Positions 46,877-59,769 of a stretch of DNA of 64,000 nucleotides are shown here, one piece after another. Each line of letters begins with the position of its first letter. Within the stretch, counting starts at the first letter, position 1. The notes under the pieces are model-generated. The model was given only the letters and a program-made list of their open reading frames with translations. It made no database searches and was not told the origin of the DNA. The stretch spans positions 26,286,099 to 26,350,098 of the forward strand of contig JACMZG010001913.1 of NCBI GenBank assembly GCA_018340805.1, read 5' to 3'. The stretch is from Microvelia longipes (taxonomy: Eukaryota; Arthropoda; Insecta; Hemiptera; Veliidae). Both the position numbers and the translations under genes were made by a program.

Positions 46877-47524
46877 ATGGAACTGCCAGTTAGCTTAACA
46901 GTATTATATATTCTAATAAGTAGAAAAGTTCCAAGGTACACTGTACCAGATTTTTGTATTACTATTACTATTGTATAACTGAAGGAGTTAAAGAAACTCG
47001 GTCATAAGTTTCAATTTAATTCAATTATGCTAAAGGTTTGGGATAAGTTGCGTCAAGAGAATATTATCTTGGATTACAGCGCTCTGTCATGATATCAGAT
47101 ATATCACGGGGTCGATGTGACTTCGACACGCTATAGCGACATCAGCACACCCATTTCTATCTTATAACATTTAGCACTGGTGCCGCAATATTGAAAATTA
47201 CTTGAGGCCGGCCAAGAAGTGAAAAGAAATATTTTTCTATTAAAGAGAAAACTGGTGTTTACTGTTGATAAGAAATTCGTTTCAGTGGGCTCTAACCACA
47301 CAAAATTATTTTAAGAAAAATTACGTTTTGCGAAACCTTTTTGTTACTTTTTCAAAAATCGAGTACCAAGTTGTAATACTCCTCTCAAGTTATAAAGCAA
47401 AAAACGAAATAAAGATATGAATTATAAGGCATTTATTTCATAGTAAATTAGCCCGGTATTCACTCCTTCGCCCCAGAATTTATTTTTTTACAACTAATAT
47501 TACTTAATTTGTTAACGAATTGAG

Positions 47525-48127
47525 ACATTTCACGTACTAATTGATAACAGTAGAGTTCGTACGACATTTCAACGTTACTAATTTGTTAACACGTAGAGTT
47601 TCTACGACATGTCAACGTATTACTAATTTGTTAACACGAAGAGTTTGTACGACATTTCAACGTATTACTAATTTGATAACACGTAGAGTTGTACGACTTT
47701 CACGTATACTAATTTTGTAACACGTGAGTTGTACGACATTTCAACGTATTACTAATTTGTTAACACGTAGAGTTTGTACGACATTTCAACGTATTACTAA
47801 TTTTGTTAACACGTAGGTTTGTACGACATTTCAACGTTTAATTTGTTAACACGTAGAGTTTCTACGACATTTCAACGTATTACTAATTTGTTAACACGTA
47901 GAGTTTCTACGACATTTGAACGTATTACTAATTTGTTAACTGTGTTAACACGTGAGTACGACATTTCAACGTTTACTAATTTGTTAACACGTAGAGTTTC
48001 TACGACATTTGAACGTTAACACGATGAGTTGTACGCATTTCAACACTAATTTGTTAAGTAGGTTTGTACGATTTCAATATTACCTAATTTGTTAAGACGT
48101 GGAGATTGTACGACATTTCAACGTATT
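47525..48127. repeat. Tandem array, 45-bp unit
   Basis: About 13 units of TACTAATTTGTTAACACGTA followed by GAGTTT(G/C)TACGACATTTCAA and CGTAT. Several units are shortened by small deletions. It resembles a minisatellite. Confidence 0.95.
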
Positions 48128-51109
48128 TTATCATAAAATGTTTATCTCATCATTGAGAATAAATTTTAATTCGAAATTATTAACATGAACGTGTTTATTT
48201 TAAGTTTTAGCAAACCACAAACACTTCAAAGCACTCTCAACCACAAATGAACCACACAATTAGAACCAACCACAAAGCAGTTTGCTTCTCAAACCACATC
48301 TAGATAACTTTATCTTTTCATAATTAATTTACATTTAAATATTTTATAAGACTTCAGGAATTAACGGCAGAAAAATACTTGATCCGATCCGGTTCAATCC
48401 CGTCATATCAAACAATTGGATTTTAAATATTGAGGACGAGAATATCAATACCGAAATCTTGACAAATTGTTCCGAGGTACCAAGTACCCAACTTTTTAAT
48501 TAATTTAGCAACCTCTAAATGTTCGCTTAACACGGAAACTAACAATGTTCTCACGTGAAGTACATTCGTTACAAAATATTCACTTAATAATTCCTGAGGT
48601 AACCAGTTTTGTACTTTATCTCCACAACAGGCAAACAACCATAAAACAAGTCTATGTAGAAACATATATACTAAGTCAAGTCTGCTATTAAAAATCAAGA
48701 CCCGCAGTAGAGTTAATTAAGCATTCAAAGCACGAGGAGACTTACTTGACTGACTACTTTAACAACAGAATTTCAAGTATTGTTCTAACTAAATACTTCA
48801 TTTTATTGAGTTAAAGTTTTTATAACATGTTGAATTGTAGCATTTAAAATAAGTACACGTTTCGTAACGTAGAGAGTGTTGCAGCTAAATAGCCACTTCT
48901 TTGACCACTTCTTCATGGCCTTGGTTACTAATTCCCTGACGATTGCAGAAACTCACCATGTAAAGCAAGAGGAATACCTGCGTGACAGCTATTTAGAAAC
49001 GACTTGCCTTCCACGCAGCTGCATCTCCAAATACCAAGATGAAGACTATTTTTATTTTATCTTAAACAATTGGATTAAGAACGTCAATAAAATACAGACT
49101 TTAAACAAGCTGCCAACTCTTAACAAGGTTTCCCTACCTCACTTATGAAAACAAGAGGCCTTATGCCTCTTTGTCGCTCCGTCGGCGCTGAAGGCCATAT
49201 GGTTGTAGTACTTTATCAGTTCGTCATATTAATGGTTTGTATAAGTGGCATACTGCCACGATATAAGCGAATTTTCAAATATATTAGTCAAAACACGTGA
49301 TTTGTATACATTAAGTCAATTAATGACTTATTGTTTTGTTTGACATATAAATGTCAATCAATAAAACCGGAAATAATACCGATAATAAAATGAAACTTCA
49401 AATTGTTGTGAAACATACATAGTAGTAGATTCGTAAAAATGTCAGCTCAATCGAAAAACTACATGAAATTTGTGATTTTTTGAAATGTTTGTGGGGTCAT
49501 TTTTGTGGGTTAATGACGTCATACATATTTCATAAACTATAGGGTTAGGGACATTAACAAGGTTGATTTTTGGTGCACGTTTCATTTTGATCCAATAGAG
49601 CGTTCAAAAGATATTGTGTCCCATAGAAACGCCTAGGACACAAAAATCTCGTACATATACATATTCTTGATCAGGGAAACCCCCCATTCCAAAAAATCTA
49701 CCTCCCCTCCACTCCCACCCTTTATGACCCCAATCTCATAAGGTAATTTTTTTTTCTTTAAAATATAAGAAACCCGGGCCATCGCAGACCGCCTTTTAAT
49801 CTTTAATCCGTAGTTCGAAAATGCTTTCAGCCCATTATGTGGTTGAGGTAATTTTTGTCTTTTAAATTCAAAATTTGTTGTGGTAGTATAAATGTAATTG
49901 ATGAACATACAGAAAGGCAGGAATGACAAAAACAATTTGATTATACTGTTCATCACCAATAACTAGTTTAACATGTCAATAACATCATTTTCCTAGTGCT
50001 TTTGTTTCAATAGTATGTCATCATTAGGGATTTTCCCAAAATCAAACAGTTCTCATTTTCATTTGCCAGCGAACTTTCCTCCCAAGTATTGCAATGACAT
50101 TGGTAAAACAATCAACACAAATGACATCTATAACCCCTTCATATTCACAGAGTTGTTCAATTTATTTTGCGTGACATTCAAAGCGTAATATTTAATTAAC
50201 TAAGCAACGAAAAAAAATTCAGCATTTTATAGAGAAATAAAGACGATTAAAACTGGGATTTGAATATAAACAGGCTCTAAAAGTCTTGAATTATGACAAG
50301 TTAGCTTTAGTCGTCGCTATAATTATAATTAAAATTAGATAACATCTTAAAGTTGTAAGTATTAACATAAGTATACATAAAATCATACAATTATTTTAAG
50401 CAATTAAACGCTTCCAAAAGCACATTATTTTGCTCCAAATATGCTGGCATAATATTGCTTGTAATTGTGTTTAACTCTGGTAAAAATTAAAATCCATATT
50501 TGCTTAACCTAGTTCTTTGGAAGCAAAAGGAGGAAAATTTCATTTTCAAAGAAAATAAGATTAAAATAAATGGGGGATGTAATTTTAATTAATCCAGGAA
50601 AACACCAAAAGGGTGCACGTAAAACTTGTACAACCACTTTATTTTATTTGTGTCTTATCTTTTACTCTTCTTCGAATTTTAAAGGAAATAGTTATTGACA
50701 AATCAATGGCACAAAGAAAATAGAACCGCGTGAGAACAAACTTTACCTGAGGTTGAAAGCAGTGCTTAAAAACTTGTATACTTGATTAATTGTAATTTGA
50801 GGAAGATAATTCAAGTGCAGACATACTTTGCACCTAGGAGAGTATAAATTTGTTTGCGACTACATTGTGTAATATTTATTGTTCAGGACTCATTACTAAT
50901 ATCTGATTCAAGTTTATTACCGATTTTTAATAAAAACACTGTAATATGAGATACTTAAGATCGTAACACGTCATACACTACATCTGATAACTGTTGTAGC
51001 AATCGAAATTTGTTGATATTAAAGAGTGGGTTAGGTATAATTAATCAGGAAGCCGAAATAGGCTAAACGCGAAAAAATAACAGTTGCCATATTTACTAAA
51101 TTGCTAAAT

Positions 51110-51254
51110 ATCTAACATTATATATATATGTAATGTTAGATATTACTATATATCTATGTGGTTCCCGGGAACCACCTCGGTTCCCGCAGGCGAATACCCT
51201 GAAGGGCCGAAAGGCCCTAAATCGGGCATTATTATATATATATATTACATACAC

Positions 51255-51296
<42 letters not shown>

Positions 51297-51297
51297 T

Positions 51298-51329
<32 letters not shown>

Positions 51330-51360
51330 ATGTATGTATATGTAATATATACACATACAT
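51110..51360. repeat. TA microsatellite surrounding a SINE end
   Basis: TA and TATG/ACATA runs flank 51157-51234 on both sides. Confidence 0.9.
51157..51234 (+). mobile_element. SINE 3' end fragment, copy 3
   Basis: GGTTCCCGCAGGCGAATACC, then GAAGGGCCGAAAGGCCCTAA and GGGCATTATT match the 3' end of the 44581-44806 SINE. The copy sits within a TA microsatellite, so the ATT tail has merged with it. Confidence 0.8.
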
Positions 51361-51969
51361 ATATAAATTATAAATTGCTAAAATTGCACAATAACATCGT
51401 GTTAACTATTCACGTTTTAAAAAACTCGGTAGTATCAAGTAGTAAATAAAATAATGGAGCAATCATACCTTCCAATGATTAAAAATATAATCCTATGATT
51501 TAAACTCATGAAAATAAATAACAGGAAAACAAACTACATTATCATTGCTTCAGAAGTAAAAGAGATAGAATAGACTAGTAAACAAAATAGATAAATAAAA
51601 TAAAACTTTAACATTCAGCACTAACTATAGACAACTGGTTAGATAACTAGAGAACATGAAAATAAACTAAGATATGGTATGAATAAGGTTTATCTGCAAT
51701 TTATATTTTTCTTATCATATATCCGTTACTCATTAATAATAAATCTATATTTTATTTTTATTCGTCGTGAGATATCTGACAAGTATAGTTTTATATGAGA
51801 AGAGAATTCTGCAATTATCCAGCGCAAATGGACCTCATGTCAGACGATAATGCGGAAAAAGGGCGGCTTTGTTTTTTATACTTTAATCATGCTATGGAAA
51901 AACAAAATGGAAAAGCATATTGAGTTTCTAACCCTGAATATAGAATAAAATATGAGTCAGCTCTTAGAG

Positions 51970-52275
51970 GTATAATTACTAGAGAGGCCCTATTAGATGA
52001 ATTTTGAAACATCGAAAAAATAACCCGACTACCTTCAACTTTCAATATAATCAAATAAAGACAACGAAATTACAGTAACACGTATTAAAGATAGTTTAAA
52101 ATACATATTAAAACACAGATAATGTCCGGGAAGCCAAAAACAAATTATTTATTATAACCCTAACTCACTCTTGAAGGAGGTTTCAACGAGGTTACACAGA
52201 GTCCCCAAAAGATGTTTCAGGCCTCTCAATGTATTAAGATATGCTATGCCCCCTCTAGTATATATCTCTATGTGT
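51970..52275 (+). repeat. Dispersed repeat family R3, copy C
   Basis: It is collinear with copy B over about 310 bp, with small indels, and ends in the same GCTATGCCCCCTCTAGTATA segment. Confidence 0.85.
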
Positions 52276-52384
52276 CAGATAAGTTAAACATATATAACAT
52301 TATGTAAACAAATCACTTTTTTTGATTAATACATTTAAAAATTTGCTTATATCGTGGCAGAATGCCATTTACATAAAAACTAGT

Positions 52385-52815
52385 CGCGAAGGGGCCCCCA
52401 ACCATTTTTACCGTAGGTATAAAGGAGAAATTTTTGTTTGCACAAATAATCCGAAACAAAGAGTTTATCAGAATAACCGTTTCTTAATGGGTTTTTAAGA
52501 CCTTCTGAGTAGTATTTACCAAGTTTCCTGTTTGTGTGTGAGTGAGTGTGAGTGTCTTTATAATCGTAGCTCTTGTGTGTTTATACGCAAAAGAGTTAAA
52601 ACTTGATACAAAAATCAATCTTTAGATCTAGTTGTGCAATCCAGAAAATATTGTATTATGTATGTCTTCATTGACCGTCATTACTGAATCAAAGAAAATG
52701 TCGAAAATTCATAAAACGCGAAAAAAAATTTGAGGGGTTTGAAATTTAGCACGCATGAAATTATAAATAAGACCAATAAATCTGCCAAGTTTTATTTTAT
52801 CATAAAACTTGTATA
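52385..52815 (+). repeat. Dispersed repeat family R4, copy 3
   Basis: It contains TTTTTAAGACCTTCTGAGTA, GAGTGAGTGTGAGTG, AAATCAATCTTTAGATCTAG, TGTGCAATCCAGAAAATA and AAATTTAGCACGCATGA. Confidence 0.75.
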
Positions 52816-52918
52816 CATATGTTTATAAAAATCGAAACATAATCCAAGAGTTGAAAATTGGCAAAATCGTAGCGAATCCGAAGACGTATTTAAATATAAA
52901 TTAGACGATCTCTATAAT

Positions 52919-52966
52919 CTGAGGATGAGCGCTAAGCGTAGCAAAATAGAAACGTTCCGAGGTACC
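52919..52966 (+). ncRNA. Degenerate hammerhead-like motif with GTTCCGAGGTACC downstream
   Basis: CTGAGGA (52919-52925), an extra T, a GCTA/TAGC hairpin and GAAAC (52949-52953) run into GTTCCGAGGTACC (52954-52966). The hairpin is displaced from the core, so cleavage is unlikely. The downstream motif recurs elsewhere in the window. Confidence 0.35.
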
Positions 52967-53315
52967 ACACAGCCATAACTACAAGGATGGCATCTAACTG
53001 TGTGAGGAAATTAATCTCAGGATAGCAATAAGTACTCAAGTGCAACATTGGTCACACCCAAAACAGCTTCAATGAGGTCAACAATAACAACAATAACAAA
53101 CATGTCATATGATAATAAAACAACAACAACAAATAAAAAACAACAAACAATAAACGAGAAGTTCCTTCTTAGCGGACCCAGTACTTTTAATGAGTAAAAC
53201 AACAACAATCCCAATTGCTACAAGTATCAAGATGATTCAGTTAAAATGGTTTGTTAAGAATAGTAAGCGAAACAATCCACTGATTGTCGTTCTTAAACAA
53301 CGAGTATTCTTAAGT

Positions 53316-53374
53316 ATCATCATAAGCGCGTATTTTACGCGCTGATGATGATCTGTGCAATAATAGCACAGATC
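53316..53374. repeat. Two adjacent perfect hairpins
   Basis: ATCATCATAAGCGCGTA pairs with TACGCGCTGATGATGAT. It is followed at once by GATCTGTGC/GCACAGATC around a 7-base loop. The first right arm contains CTGATGA but no GAAA follows. Confidence 0.7.
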
Positions 53375-54261
53375 AGCTATGGACATACAGCGCCTAATCA
53401 GACAGGACTTATTTATTTCTGACTTATTTCTTTAAATATTTGACAATGTCAACTATTATGGACAGACACCTCAAACAGACATCTTCAAAAACATTGCAAT
53501 CAAATCACAACAAATATTTTTTTCGAAACAAAGCTGTCCATGGGGGCAGCTTGACAAGCTTTACAAATATCGATAATTATCACCAAAGATAAAATCATTA
53601 TGTTTAAAGTATTATATAATGAATCTTTTATAACAAAATCATAATTAAATCTCTCTTTAAAAATGTCTAATATTTACGGATGGGAGGGGGGTATAATCAA
53701 TAATTACTGATAAGGTTAAGTATCTTCCCTTCACAAGGTTATACCACCCCCAGGTCTCAATTTCCCGTCGCCGCCTCTTCTCTTACCCTAATTATCTCAC
53801 TTAGAAGATAATTCATCCCTCCAGCATCGTAATAAAGAAAGCGTTCTACCTTTAATAAGTTCGTAATAAAATAATGAAAATTCTTATCCTTCTATTTAGA
53901 TCTCTCAAGACAAATTTCTCACGAAACAAGCTGCCAAAATAGAACAAAGGTATGCCATCTTAGCAGTTTTAGTAAATTTTTAGTAAAAATTTAACTTAAA
54001 CATTTTAGTAAAATGTTTTAGTGAATTTTCTTGATTTTTTTTGTAATGGTCGCTTCCCTGCTTTAAAATCCATTCCTTACTTAAGTTTTTGCTTTACGGT
54101 GTAGCACTGAGAAGAATAAAGATGCAACTTTTAAACTTAATGAAGTTATAAGGTAATTTATTGGATTAAATAATAATGAGACAAAAAAAATGTCTGCATT
54201 TAGTCTCAAATGTAATAACTACAAGACTCAAAAAGATAAAAATAATTTCTTCTCACCGGTA

Positions 54262-54295
54262 CTGAGGATGACCTTTATTTGGTTGGAAGCCGGTT
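54262..54295 (+). ncRNA. Degenerate hammerhead-like motif
   Basis: CTGAGGA (54262-54268), an extra T, stem II GACC/GGTT and then GGAAGCCGGTT. This is close to GAAACCGGT, with the A that should start stem III changed to G. Confidence 0.4.
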
Positions 54296-54365
54296 TTACT
54301 ATCATTATATGCTTAAAACTATATTTGCGGATAGACTTTATTTGAATCCTTAATATGGAATCCAT

Positions 54366-54620
54366 TAATCCTTACTTACAGTAAGAAAAGGATTACTTAC
54401 TGTAAGGCATGGCTTGCATACAGTAAGGCATGGATTACTTATAGTAAGGAATGCATTAGTTACAGTAAGGAACGGATTACTTACTGTAAGGCATGGCTTG
54501 CATACAGTAAGGCATGGATTACTTAAAGTAAGAAATTGATTACTTACAGAAAGGAATGACTCACTTACAATAAGGAATGCATTACTTACAGTCAGGAACG
54601 GATTTTTCAGCAAGGTAAGC
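54366..54620. repeat. Tandem array, unit about 24 bp
   Basis: About ten units of the form TTACTTACAGTAAGGAATGGA, with CATGGCTTGCATACAGTAAG variants forming a second-order repeat. Each unit holds a TTACTTACAGTAAG-like palindrome. The minus-strand open frame across it is a repeat artefact. Confidence 0.9.
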
Positions 54621-55908
54621 ATTGCAAAGAAAACTCGCTTGCTTCGAGGAACTGAAGAGCAGGATTATTTACTAGAAAGTGTATTACTTAAGTCAAGTAT
54701 TGTAGAGGAGAATGTCATTAGAAAAACTTAAGAGCTTCGTGTCTACTTTCAAGCCTTCAATACGACCCTGTCTACATTATAATTTTACAAACAAACAATT
54801 CAGTGATAAATCAGTTTTCTGGGACAAAAAGAGCTTTAGAAATTTAAGTTTGAACTTATAAATATCGTCTACTTAATCTACTTAAAACGGAATAATTACG
54901 CCTGTGCTTATACTAAAAACCATAAAGAAATTGGAACAACTTTCATATATGTACGTAGATAACACTAAGCAATAAAAAGTTAATTATTCTTAATATCAAT
55001 TCAAAGCTGTTTTAATGAATTTATTACTTAACAACTAATTTTTCAGAATAAATAACATATTTTTCGATTAAACAAGTATTGATAAAGTAAATTGAAAAAT
55101 ATATTGTTATGAAAATTTCAACGAGACATTGCCCCGTCATTGAAAATACTAAGCTAAAGACGTCTTTTCAGATGTCATAGTTAATGAAAAATATGAGACC
55201 AAGAAATGTCAAATTATGTCAGCGGATCAAATTATATATGTCACACAGTATAGGTAAACAATGAAGTACAGAACATATATTAAGTAGTACACATAAGTAC
55301 ATATAATATACTTATTGTTATAAATAGACAAATTTATGATTAAATTATATAAATGATATACTACTTCTTTTTACATAATATAATTTAAGTAAGTTCATAC
55401 AATACTAAGTTATTTTAAATAATACAAAATAATTATAAATAAAAATGACACCAGTACTAAAATATATTAAAATGCAAATCTAATTATAAATAAAAATATG
55501 AATATAAAACTTAAATATTTAAATCATTGTCTACTTTGATGTTAATTATTGACATATAAATAACACATATTTTCATATATTGAACTAAGGGTATTACATT
55601 AAGATAGTTTATTTTGTTATTTGTTGTCAAAGGAATAATACGACGGGCAGACTAGTTCATTAACTAGTTAAGAATGCTTGGTTTGTACAGAGCTGTAATT
55701 TATTCATATTTATGAATGCCCATTGGAATTTCTTTTGTGGAATCGGGTTATGGATCCATTTAAAGTTTCGTTACTTCTTCATTAGAATATAGTTAAAGTT
55801 ATTGCTTCCTTGACACCCACGTAATGATGTTTGTGTTTTAATACCTAGAGATGCTTAAAGTAGAAAAAACTAACTAAAGCTGACCAAGAAGTTAAAAATC
55901 TGGCTGAA

Positions 55909-56072
55909 CTTCGGTATACGTTGCACCCTGTTATCAATACTATATATCGATATATTTTTAGTTTAGATATGTGACGTAGGAATAATCGATATATGCCTTT
56001 TCTTTTACGTTTATGAACATATTTTATTATTTTTTTAAATGTTTTGATAACAGGGTGCAACGTATACCGAAG
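55909..56072. mobile_element. Short MITE with 29-bp terminal inverted repeats
   Basis: It starts CTTCGGTATACGTTGCACCC and ends with the reverse complement of the same sequence. The inside has an ATCGATATAT palindrome and no coding capacity. It is a second, shorter member of the element at 1-360. Confidence 0.85.
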
Positions 56073-57659
56073 ATTTACAAAAAATCTTAACAAATGTTAT
56101 CACTCGTATCGTGTCTGATCGTAATGCCGAGTATTGCCGAAGTCAGTATAGTCAACTGTTTACTTTTTGTTTTAACAGGTGTTCAGTTTAAAACAAACAT
56201 AAATCGCGAGGGACAGGCAAAATGATAGACATTTTTAAGTCTACCAGCTTGAGACGCGGGCTCAGCAATTAAAAGTTAGACATTGCTAACCACTATTAGC
56301 TTGAGGCACAGGCAAGATGATAAAATGTTAAGAGTCCTAACTCGATCAGCGCAAAATCAAGATTAAAACCATCAAAGTCATCATCATTCATGGCGTCGCC
56401 TTTAGGAGGGCATAAAATTACCTAATTCAAACTAAACTTCAATAAAACTACTCTTGTAAAAATTAAAATTAATATAATAAGTTTTGTGATATATTCCACT
56501 CTGAAGGGCTCATATTGTTGAAATAGTTTACTATGGCATTTTTAATTGTAACTGTAACAGCAATTTAAACATTTTGTTTCTTAAAATGCGAAAGTTTTCA
56601 GGGGTTTCGTTGGGGTAAAATCATTCATAATAGTGCGGAGTCCAGGAGAGATTTTTTAAGGCGTTCGATTTAAGAACCATGCGGTTATGGGATTTACAGG
56701 ACCATAGAATAGAGTAAGAAGACCACAAGTTTGGTAATTTAATTCGGAATGAACAATATGCTGACACAGCGAAATTTTAAAATTATAACACAACAAAAAA
56801 TTCCGAAAAAAGTAACAAAAAGTTGTAGTTCTCAAGAAAACTAACATTTTTAATACTCATAATTTTTACCAACATCGCTTCATTTTTAAGATACAGCGCA
56901 TCGAAATATCATCTACCCTCTCTCTTTCTAAACCATCTCTCACTCGCAATCCACATATTTTTTAAACATTTATGTTTTTATATGTTAAATATAAAGCGAT
57001 GCAGATAGAAAATGACCAGGAGTAAAAACATTTGTCTTGAGTACTACAACTATTATTTGAAACATTCAGAATTAATAAAAAAATAGTGGTAACAATTATA
57101 AAAATTTTACTTTCTACATATTTTCAAGACTCGGATTAAATCACCAAACTAGTGGTATCCTCCAGACTCTACTTTATGATCCTTTAAATCCCATAACTTA
57201 ATGGTTCATAAACCTTATGACGTAGAAAATCACCCCTGGGCTCCTGGACTATTATATAGCGAAAAAAATTGTATCAATTTAAGCTACATTTTTAAAAAAT
57301 TAAAACTAACTTTCTCTTAACCCAATAAAAGTACCAAAAAGTAAAAGACCAAAATATAAAAGAACCCGACACTGAGAAACTCTTCAAACAGCCTTTATCT
57401 ACTGAATTCAAGATTTAATTAAATTTCACTTCTTCGATAAAAACTTAGTTTCGAGGGTAAAAAATGGACTTGATAAACTTAAGAAGCTAATAAAATTAAG
57501 TATTTTTTTTCAGAAACCGAAACATCAAAAGAATGTCCGTAATATTAAAAACTCGTTTTACTCTGCCAACTAATTATTTGGGATAAGAAGGGCCCGAGCT
57601 GAAAGAGATAAAACATAGTCCTTTTTATTTATAAACAAAATAGGAGAAGGGAGAATTTA

Positions 57660-57885
57660 CAGTAAAAAAGTTACAGGAAGGCAACATACTAAAAAAATAA
57701 CAGAGACGTAACAAACTAAAGATATTACAGAAAGGTAACAAACTAAAGATATTACAGAGGGGTAACAAACTAAAGAAATTACAGAGGGGTAACAAACTAA
57801 AGATATTACAGAGAGGTAACAAACTAAAGATATTACAGAGAGGTAACAAACTAAAGAAATTACAGAGAGGTAACTTTTGTAGTTT
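57660..57885. repeat. Tandem array, 27-bp unit
   Basis: About eight units of GAGGTAACAAACTAAAGATA followed by TTACAGA. It is flanked by inverted single units (CCTCCCTGTAACTTTTTAGT) at 57887-57945. Confidence 0.95.
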
Positions 57886-59129
57886 GATTCCTCCCTGTAA
57901 CTTTTTAGTGTGATACCTCCTCGTAACTTCTTTAGTAGGTTTTGTATAATTAAGATAATAAATTAGACATAGTAAGGTAATTATTTGTTAGGTTAGATAA
58001 TTTGTATATATTTATTCTTAACCACCTAAAATATATTTATAAAAACCTAAAATATATTCATCTTCTCTTCTGTAATAATTAAACAGAAGTTTATATGGTT
58101 ACATGGTTACGATCCGAGAGGCTTCTACTATTATCAACAATAAAACTAAATATGGCGGATCATCACACGACTCAACCAACAATTCAGAGCTAGATATTTC
58201 TCTCAACCATTGAGTTTATATACAAACAGAGAATTCTATAGCTAGACGAGAATTAAGAGCTACACAACAAGAACAAAACAAAGAACGACATAAACTCCCC
58301 CATATCTTTGTCTGTGCTTGCACAATGCAGAAGGAATCAAGCTCGAGCTAATCATTTTTCTGTCATTCAGAGTATTCATAGAGCGCAAGAGCTTTTTAAA
58401 GACAGATGATAATTTAGCGATTTATTAAGAAATAAATGTCTTTTTTGTGGAATTTCATAATTAAATATTAGGAAAGAACAACTTCATTTCAAGAACTTTT
58501 ATGTTTTATTGATTAAAACATATTTTAATCAATTTGAACCATCTTTAGGATAAACTTTTAGTATACTAAGATTAGTTTCATTACGGTAAGTGTATCTATC
58601 GTTTTTGTTGGATCACAAAAGTCAAGCAGCATGGAACAAGGTCAGTTCCTGTGGCCGCTGGAAATAAAACTAATGTATTTATTATCTGAGGACAAGCGAA
58701 GCGAATCCGAAGTAGTGAGGCGATGTGGTGATAAAGAATTCCGATGTTCCTCGTACACGATTTTTTATTTATATAATTTTATTTGTGCTTATGTATTTTT
58801 AAGCAATTTTTGTGCACTTATGTTTTAAGTGGGTCATCAAGTGGGTTGTATATAGTACATTTATATAGTACTATTAGTTTCATTAAAAACATTGTAGAAT
58901 TGAAGCCGTTCTTTTCCTATTAAGTACCTTAGCTAGCTTACAAAAACAGCGAACAATACATAGATCTCAGTTACTCTAACCTAGGACAAAGTTTCTAAGC
59001 GCATAGCTAAATATTCCTTTCGACGTGCATTTAGTTGGTACACACAGCGCAACATGAATTCCTCAAAAGATAAGCGAGATAGATGGCAAGTAGACAAAGT
59101 ACAGAATAAAGAACTAAGCAGAGCCTTGA

Positions 59130-59250
59130 GAAGTTTATCTGGAAGGTCTACGAGTGCGGATCTACACCCCACTTAGACCCTGGACTCGAACCCAAGCTCG
59201 CTCACACGGCATAGGATGCAACAGTACAACCGTGAATCACGATTGTTTTC
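59130..59250 (-). repeat. Possible tRNA-derived SINE head
   Basis: The minus strand has a perfect B box, GGTTCGAGTCC (59182-59192), in GAGCTTGGGTTCGAGTCCAG. No clear A box or second copy was seen in this window. Confidence 0.4.
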
Positions 59251-59769
59251 ATAATTCTTATAAACATTATAAAGGTCTTGCATATTAGTGAAAGTAAAGT
59301 TTAACTTATGTATTACAACTTGAACAATTCATAGAGCGATAAGACACGGCGAGGGTGTGTATGGTAATGAGTCAGCAGCTACACAGATAAATAGTTTGTA
59401 GAATGTGCTATTAGAAGGTATACAGAGCAAAAATACTTCTAGATTTGCACCGTTATATTACGACAGGAGCTAAAAAGTTATATTTTTCATAGAACTAACT
59501 TATTATTACTGCAGTCCTTAGACAGGCTAAAGATTACACAAAATTACCATGTGTTAACTTACAATTAGCATCTATGTCTGATAATTCCATGCTTTACGGC
59601 CATTTGTGTACCTGTCAACAGAAAACAGTTATGTTAGACATATATCCAAGTAATATACTAGCCAATTACACACATACAAACACATGGCTTTTAGTAAAAT
59701 AAAAAAGTTATAATGTCTGCAGTCTTCAAATACATTGTTTAAAAATATAATTTACAATTACTTTATAGT

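Noticed and set aside
46733..46978. Open frame across (TA)n
   Set aside because: Tyr/Ile alternation is produced by the microsatellite.
47819..48019. Open frame in the 45-bp array
   Set aside because: A product of the unit length being a multiple of three; deletions break it.
47525..48127. CRISPR-like array
   Set aside because: The repeats are contiguous without unique spacers and the DNA is eukaryotic.
51096..51449. Open frames across the TA microsatellite and SINE end
   Set aside because: Low-complexity artefacts.
54365..54622. Minus-strand frame with LTVSNPFLTV repeats
   Set aside because: A translation of the 24-bp array, without flanking coding signal.
57625..57849. Minus-strand frame with LLPLCNIFS repeats
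   Set aside because: A translation of the 27-bp array.
59182..59192. A true tRNA gene
   Set aside because: Only the B box is convincing; no cloverleaf can be folded around it.
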